Positions 43,938-48,553 of a stretch of 48,553 nucleotides of DNA are shown here, piece after piece; position 1 is the stretch's first letter, and each line of letters opens with the position of its first letter. The notes below the pieces were generated by a model, which was not told where the DNA came from, made no database searches, and worked only from the letters and a program-made list of their open reading frames with translations. Source of the stretch: Loigolactobacillus zhaoyuanensis (GTDB lineage Bacteria > Bacillota > Bacilli > Lactobacillales > Lactobacillaceae); assembly GCF_003946385.1 (NCBI RefSeq), contig NZ_RHOE01000014.1, forward strand, positions 1-48,553. Direction: 5' to 3'. The position numbers and the translations under genes are program-made.

Positions 43938-45439
43938 GATTCAGGTTTTATAGCGTCCATTTTGGCGTCATAAAGCTCTTTAATTTTTGTATATAGGCGG
44001 AAAAAATCACTATCTTGAGCTTCTAAATTCCAATGTAGCATCGGAATGCCGTAAGTAGCCATTTGCTGGATGTTTGGCGCCTGAATATCGATTGTTGAAA
44101 GGATTAGATCGGCATGACTAGGCTTTGCTTTAGGTGGTAGCACTTGAACGATGCGTAAATGTTTAAGAAAACGCTGCAACTCGATCGTCAGAAGATCGGC
44201 ATTTTCTGCAATCAACCAAACACGTACAATTTGCTGGTCTTCAAAGTGATGAAAACGTGGCTGTAATAGGTAACATAGGTATTCAACGATTTGTTGGCGA
44301 TTACGATAAAGCGTTGCGAGATTTTGTTTGACACCTAGCTGTTCAAAAAAGGTTAGCACAGTCTGGTAAAGGTGAGTACGCTTAAAACCAGCTAAGTTAG
44401 TATGATAGAAATCAAGTAGCTTCGGATAGTTGGTCTGTAACGCGTTTGCCGTGATCAAGGCGCGCAAGATATCAGCCGTAAGCATCGGTTCATCATTGAC
44501 CGTCATTTTAGTGTGGTAAGTGACGGCCAAATAGTCAAATAAATTAATCGTGAACTGCCATAAATCACTATTTTGTGCTTCTAAATAGGCTTTCACATGT
44601 TGCAGTTGTTCGGTCTCGGTTGCGGATGTGATCAAACTAAATTGAGCAAAAAAGAAAAATTTAGTTTCCAGTTGGCGATTTTTATTGGAAAGATCAGCAA
44701 ACAATTCTGCTGATAAAGTCAATTGTTCAAAGTCGGGGTTATGTATGGTCAAGCTGTCAAACGCAGCGCTATTGCGTACCAAGTAACCGTGCTTAATTCG
44801 GATGTGCGTAAGTCCCAAGAGCAATTTTTTTTGCAGTAGCGTGATTGTGTCAGTGCTAGGTGAATTGATAGCTGAAACCAACTGATTGGTCTCAGTTTCG
44901 CTAAAGTTACGAAATGGCCATTTAATACCATGAAAACCCGTCCAATAGATGATGAATAAAAAGTAACGAATATTACATTCATCGCCGGTGATCTGTAAGT
45001 TTGTGTATGCAAAACGCAGTGAATATTGCGCCATAAAATGCTTAAGTGGCGCTGACTTACGCAATAAGGTCGATTTGCTAATGAAATGCTGATCGCAAAA
45101 TTCGCCTACCGTCGCGTCAGGGGACTGAACTAAATAATCAATAAATTGAAAAACCAGTGATTGCTCCAACAGAAACAAGCGGTAACGATCCAGCGAAACT
45201 TTAAAGGTCTGCTGGGAAAGTAACGCGTGACGGTCAAGTGTGGTATCTAGATGTGTATCCAGTGATTGCATATCCCGTAAGAGGTCTTGAAAAGTATTGT
45301 AAGTTTGTTGATAGGAAAGGTGTAGTCGATCGCTGATATCATTGATCGTCAGTGAGTTAGCACCGGCTGATTTCAAAACGCGAAACATGTCGTATTTCTG
45401 TAAGTCTGCTTTTTCTAAAAATAATTCTTCAAACAGCAT
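43928..45439 (-). CDS. Mga-like transcriptional regulator
   Basis: A 503-aa protein with the layout of Mga/AtxA-type regulators. An N-terminal winged helix (SLTINDISDRLHLSYQQTYN) is followed by a Mga HTH (ATVGEFCDQHFISKSTLLRK), then a long region with PRD-like helices, and a C-terminal part (IVRVWLIAENADLLTIEL) that resembles an EIIB-like domain. In streptococci such proteins control carbohydrate and virulence genes under PTS phosphorylation; here the targets are unknown. AAGGAGG precedes the ATG. It is convergent with lysP and not obviously linked to it. Confidence 0.82.
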   Translation of the reverse strand: MLFEELFLEKADLQKYDMFRVLKSAGANSLTINDISDRLHLSYQQTYNTFQDLLRDMQSLDTHLDTTLDRHALLSQQTFKVSLDRYRLFLLEQSLVFQFIDYLVQSPDATVGEFCDQHFISKSTLLRKSAPLKHFMAQYSLRFAYTNLQITGDECNIRYFLFIIYWTGFHGIKWPFRNFSETETNQLVSAINSPSTDTITLLQKKLLLGLTHIRIKHGYLVRNSAAFDSLTIHNPDFEQLTLSAELFADLSNKNRQLETKFFFFAQFSLITSATETEQLQHVKAYLEAQNSDLWQFTINLFDYLAVTYHTKMTVNDEPMLTADILRALITANALQTNYPKLLDFYHTNLAGFKRTHLYQTVLTFFEQLGVKQNLATLYRNRQQIVEYLCYLLQPRFHHFEDQQIVRVWLIAENADLLTIELQRFLKHLRIVQVLPPKAKPSHADLILSTIDIQAPNIQQMATYGIPMLHWNLEAQDSDFFRLYTKIKELYDAKMDAIKPESAP

Positions 45440-45540
45440 TTCAAGCCTCCTTGTGGTATTTAATATTTATTTTACTATTCTGTTAAGTAAATGCAAACGG
45501 TGTTAACTGCATGTTGCATATTTGTTAGAAATATATAAAA

Positions 45541-45569
45541 GGCCGAAAATCAAAGGTTGATTTTCGGCC
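45541..45569 (-). terminator. Terminator of the deoxynucleoside kinase gene
   Basis: A perfect 13-bp stem GGCCGAAAATCAA/TTGATTTTCGGCC with loop AGG on the plus strand; on the minus strand it is followed by TTTTATATAT. Confidence 0.9.
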
Positions 45570-45577
45570 GTAATATT

Positions 45578-46243
45578 TTACTGTTGGTTACCAGCAACTG
45601 AAGCTGGCTGATGGAGTGTAGCTAACTTTTGATCCACTAATTCAATAACGCGTTTACGGGCTAGTTCATCACTGACAAAGTCCAACTGATCGCCATCGAT
45701 CTGAATTTTAGGACTTTCATTGTAATCGGCATACCACTGCATATAGCGTTGATTTAAGGTTTCATAGTAAGCATATAGGCTTGGATCCTGAGTGATCTGT
45801 TCATATGGACGATTACGTTTTTCGATGCGTTTTAGCATCGTTTCAAAATAAATATTGATGTGGATCAATAACTCTGGTCGTTTGTGATAATCTTGTTGGG
45901 GTAGTTCCTGGAGCATATTAGTCAATAAAGAGTCGTATACGGCAACTTCAGTTTCAGTTGCGCGACCTAAATCAGCATTTAAATGAAATAATAAAGAATC
46001 CTCAAAAATCGAACGATCCATAACGCTGTTAACAATTGGATCAGCAGCTTTTAATTGTGCCATCCGCTTGTTCAGAAAATAAATCTGTAATAGGAAGGCA
46101 TATTTTTTGGGATCTTGATAGAAATAAGGTAGCACCGGATTATCATCAACCGATTCATAAAAAGCTTTAGAATTCAGGTGCTTTGCTAATAGAGTAGTTA
46201 AACTAGTTTTACCTGCGCCGATTGTTCCTGCAAGTACGATCAT
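45578..46243 (-). CDS. Deoxynucleoside kinase (dGK/dAK type)
   Basis: A 221-aa salvage kinase that phosphorylates deoxyadenosine, deoxyguanosine or deoxycytidine. The P-loop GTIGAGKTS starts at residue 6; ESVDDNPVLPYFY contains the conserved Glu, and DRSIFEDSLLF is the DRS motif typical of the dAK/dGK family of lactobacilli. Those enzymes occur as a pair of paralogues; only one is seen here. ATG 46243 is chosen for GAGGAG; an earlier in-frame ATG at 46288 lacks a site. Confidence 0.9.
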   Translation of the reverse strand: MIVLAGTIGAGKTSLTTLLAKHLNSKAFYESVDDNPVLPYFYQDPKKYAFLLQIYFLNKRMAQLKAADPIVNSVMDRSIFEDSLLFHLNADLGRATETEVAVYDSLLTNMLQELPQQDYHKRPELLIHINIYFETMLKRIEKRNRPYEQITQDPSLYAYYETLNQRYMQWYADYNESPKIQIDGDQLDFVSDELARKRVIELVDQKLATLHQPASVAGNQQ

Positions 46244-46422
46244 AATAATAGGCTCCTCGTTTTTGTTTTTTAAATTAGCGCATATCACTAGGGTTGGCCC
46301 TTTTGTGATCAGTTTACGCCAGAATACAATTAGGCTTAGGCACTAGTTGTGCGTCTAAGCAGCACCATATATTGTATCATGCTGGTAGCTGATTGCAATA
46401 TGTGGCGCAAATTTTTCAGTAG

Positions 46423-46451
46423 TTGCCTTTTTATAGAATTTCGGGTACACT
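46423..46451 (+). promoter_or_regulatory. Promoter of the serS T-box transcript
   Basis: TTGCCT (46423-46428) and TACACT (46446-46451) are 17 bp apart, just before stem I of the leader. Confidence 0.65.
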
Positions 46452-46457
46452 GACTAC

Positions 46458-46668
46458 ATTATTTAAACGCGATGATGCGCCTAAGGTCAGTTCAGAGAAA
46501 TGGTGATCGCTGCAAAGCCATTCTGACCACTTCCAGCGCAATAGCGGGCAGGTAGTTCTGCACGGTCCTAGATCGTTAACCGAATTAAGGGTGACTAGCG
46601 ATAGTCAAACTTGGGTGGTACCGCGAAGCTGATTCGTCCCAATATAGGGATGAGTCGGCTTTTTTTGT
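46458..46668 (+). ncRNA. T-box leader of serS, specifier TCC (Ser)
   Basis: The T-box sequence GGGTGGTACCGCG lies at 46613-46625. Stem I is built from GCGC (46477-46480) with GCGC (46536-46539) and GGTCAG (46485-46490) with CTGACC (46523-46528). The 3' side of the internal loop between them carries TCC (46532-46534), a serine codon, as the specifier. The terminator is AGCTGATTCGTCCC/GGGATGAGTCGGCT (46627-46660) then TTTTTTT. Uncharged tRNA-Ser would favour the antiterminator and raise serS expression. Confidence 0.93.
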
Positions 46669-46713
46669 GCAATTATTGCTGCGTTTAAAATTTAATTAAT
46701 GGAGGTTTTATCA

Positions 46714-47991
46714 ATGTTAGATGTTAAAATGATCCGCCAAAACCAAGCAGAAATGAAACAACGCTTAGCGACTCGTGGCGTTGACCCAGCAGAAATCGAT
46801 CACTTAGTTGAATTAGATGAAGCACGCCGTGACCAGATCGCTGTCTCAGAAAACCTGAAGCAAAAGCGTAATGAAGTTTCAAAACAAATCGCGACTTTAA
46901 AACGTTCAAAAGGTGATGCCACTGATTTGATCGCAGAAATGCGGGAGGTGGGTGCTCAAGTGAAGCAAGTTGACGAAAAATTAGCTGAATTAAATGAACA
47001 GGTTCAATATATTGTGGTTCGGTTACCTAATTTGCCGGATGCTTCAATTCCGGTTGGCCCAGATGAATCGGCCAATCATGAAGAACGCAAGATCGGCACC
47101 CCACGCGAATTTGCGTTCACTCCTAAACCGCACTGGGAAATCGGTGAAAATCTAGATATTCTTGATTTCGAGCGGGGCGCAAAAGTTGCTGGCAGTCGTT
47201 TTCTCTTCTATAAGGGACTAGGTGCTAAGTTGGAACGTGCGGTCTATAATTTCATGTTAGATGAACACGAAAAAGAAGGCTACACTGAAATGATCACTCC
47301 TTATATGGTTAATGATGATTCAATGTTTGGGACTGGACAGTTTCCTAAGTTCCGCGCCGACGTTTTTTCAACGGTGACTGATGACAAGGAAATGACCATG
47401 ATCCCAACGGCTGAAGTGCCATTGACTAACTATTATCGGGGTGAGATCCTCGATGAAGCGCAACTACCAGTTTATTTTACGGCACTCAGCCCTTCGTTCC
47501 GTTCTGAAGCAGGTAGCGCTGGCCGCGATACGCGCGGTTTAATTCGCCTGCATCAATTCAATAAGGTAGAAATGGTTAAATACGTTAAGCCAGAAGAATC
47601 ATTTAATGAACTAGAAAAAATGACAGCTAACGCAGAAAATATTCTCCAAAAACTTGAATTGCCGTACCATGTGATCACATTATCAACCGGTGATATGGGC
47701 TTTTCTGCTGCTAAAACTTATGATTTAGAAGTTTGGATCCCAGCACAAGAAACGTATCGTGAAATTTCTAGCTGTTCTAACTGCCTTGATTTCCAGGCGC
47801 GGCGTGCTCAAATTCGTTATCGAGACGGTGAAGGCAAGGTCCATTTGCTGCATACACTTAACGGATCTGGCCTAGCAGTTGGTCGTACAGTGGCCGCAAT
47901 TTTAGAGAATTATCAAAATGCCGACGGTAGTGTCACAGTACCTAAAGTGCTAATTCCTTATATGCGCGGTGTTGAAAAAATCACTAAATAG
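46714..47991 (+). CDS. serS: Serine--tRNA ligase
   Basis: It charges tRNA-Ser with serine. The 425-aa class II synthetase starts [18 protein letters not shown], leading into the long coiled-coil arm (residues 30-100), then motif 2 [20 protein letters not shown] and RLHQFNKVE, and motif 3 with [19 protein letters not shown] 46714 follows GGAGG; an in-frame ATG at 46699 coincides with that site. It is controlled by the T-box directly upstream. Confidence 0.97.
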   Translation: MLDVKMIRQNQAEMKQRLATRGVDPAEIDHLVELDEARRDQIAVSENLKQKRNEVSKQIATLKRSKGDATDLIAEMREVGAQVKQVDEKLAELNEQVQYIVVRLPNLPDASIPVGPDESANHEERKIGTPREFAFTPKPHWEIGENLDILDFERGAKVAGSRFLFYKGLGAKLERAVYNFMLDEHEKEGYTEMITPYMVNDDSMFGTGQFPKFRADVFSTVTDDKEMTMIPTAEVPLTNYYRGEILDEAQLPVYFTALSPSFRSEAGSAGRDTRGLIRLHQFNKVEMVKYVKPEESFNELEKMTANAENILQKLELPYHVITLSTGDMGFSAAKTYDLEVWIPAQETYREISSCSNCLDFQARRAQIRYRDGEGKVHLLHTLNGSGLAVGRTVAAILENYQNADGSVTVPKVLIPYMRGVEKITK

Positions 47992-48007
47992 AAAGCGAAC
48001 GGTGCTT

Positions 48008-48047
48008 AATGCATAATTACCCCTTTACGGTAATTATGCATTTTTAT
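48008..48047 (+). terminator. Terminator of serS
   Basis: A perfect 14-bp stem (48008-48021 with 48029-48042) around CCTTTAC is followed by TTT. Confidence 0.9.
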
Positions 48048-48205
48048 TACGTACGTTTATTTAAAAATATAATCTACCATTCGTGATTTGCAATCGGGCT
48101 GATTTTAATTATAAATATCCTTGACGCTGCGGCTAAATGTTGATATAGTATTTGTTGTTGTCAGTTATGGCGCGCCACGTTGAAAAAAGTTTTTAAAACT
48201 TTTTA

Positions 48206-48553
48206 TTGACACGGCTTGCTGAACTTGATAGACTATTAAAGTTGTCACTTGTTGAGTTATTCATCTCTTCCTGCATAAACATACAGAAGGAAAGCTTGGC
48301 TTAATAAGACATAGCTGAATTAGTTTTAACTGGCTTGAATATTTATTCAAAAAAGTTCTTGACAGATTTTATCCGTCATGCTAAACTAATTAAGTTGTGT
48401 TGAACAACGACCGTAGATCTTTGAAAACTGAACAAAGTTTCGACAAATCAAATGTGTAGGGTCTTTATTTTTTACTGGTTTTCGGACCGGTCGAAGTAAA
48501 GCAAACATTTGCGAAGTCAATTCAATTTGAATTATAACTCGCTAGCAACAAAA
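48206..48553 (+). promoter_or_regulatory. Tandem rRNA promoters and 16S leader
   Basis: P1 is TTGACA (48206-48211), 17 bp, TAGACT (48229-48234). P2 is TTGACA (48359-48364), 17 bp, TAAACT (48382-48387). After P2 comes GATCTTTGAAAACTGAACAA (about 48417-48436), the familiar sequence of Firmicute rRNA leaders and spacers, followed by leader up to the edge. No 16S 5' end is reached, so an rrn operon should start just past 48553. The orientation is rightward. Confidence 0.85.

Noticed and set aside
48401-48553. Start of 16S rRNA
   Set aside because: Only leader sequence is present; the conserved 16S 5' end (AGAGTTTGATC) is not reached before the edge.

Overview
The window is chromosomal DNA of a low-to-middle GC Firmicute, almost certainly a member of the Lactobacillaceae. 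The evidence is the set of genes and control elements seen together: D-2-hydroxyacid (lactate-type) dehydrogenase, alsS/alsD, PepN, SstT, a LexA-box-controlled Y-family polymerase with a YolD-like partner, strong AGGAGG ribosome binding sites, a lysine riboswitch and a serS T-box. A Loigolactobacillus-like species is my impression only; genus cannot be fixed from the sequence alone.

Layout. 1-1.3 kb: edge of an IS3-like insertion sequence, then a membrane-anchored class A beta-lactamase-like serine hydrolase. 1.4-4.9 kb (minus): a heterodimeric ABC exporter whose first half-transporter is interrupted by one in-frame TAG. 5-9.2 kb: a choloylglycine-hydrolase-family enzyme, aminopeptidase PepN and a small unknown protein. 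9.3-11.3 kb: an SOS-type operon (UmuC-like polymerase, unknown 108-aa protein, YolD-like protein) with a LexA box inside its promoter. 11.4-14.8 kb (minus): sodium/serine-threonine symporter SstT and an APC amino acid permease, separated by 0.65 kb that holds a possible small RNA or 20-codon ORF.

15.4-18.4 kb: a GNAT acetyltransferase followed by the last two chorismate-pathway steps (written in the order aroC, aroA). 18.6-19.9 kb: enolase with an upstream cre site. 20.1-23.6 kb: NADP-type glutamate dehydrogenase, pyridoxal kinase, an ECF S component (probably for a B6 vitamer) and a divergent guanylate-kinase-like protein. 23.6-25.9 kb: a 63-aa protein (minus) with a highly structured leader, then a Ser/Thr-rich exported protein and a two-TM membrane protein. 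26.2-30.4 kb: D-2-hydroxyacid dehydrogenase and a four-gene polar amino acid ABC importer.

30.5-38.2 kb: an ABC-F ATPase with one degenerate ATP site, a lipoprotein, RecQ, an RluA-type pseudouridine synthase, an esterase, a RimJ/RimL-type acetyltransferase and unknown proteins. 38.3-42.0 kb: an Rrf2 regulator, a 48-aa basic protein and the acetoin pathway pair alsS/alsD. 42.0-43.8 kb: lysine riboswitch and LysP-type permease. 43.9-46.2 kb (minus): an Mga-like regulator and a deoxynucleoside kinase. 46.4-48.0 kb: serS behind a T-box leader. The window ends in a tandem rRNA promoter region and 16S leader, so an rrn operon lies just to the right.

Together the genes describe a fermentative, amino-acid-scavenging cell: peptide cleavage (PepN), several amino acid uptake systems, nitrogen/2-oxoglutarate exchange (GDH) with B6 supply, and pyruvate disposal to D-2-hydroxyacid and acetoin. 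No large undescribed multi-gene system stands out. The best unexplained items are small: a leader with competing hairpins that can hide the ribosome binding site of the 63-aa gene, the 13.2 kb and 38.2 kb small-RNA candidates, a perfect 15-bp inverted repeat inside rluA, and the nonsense codon in the exporter.
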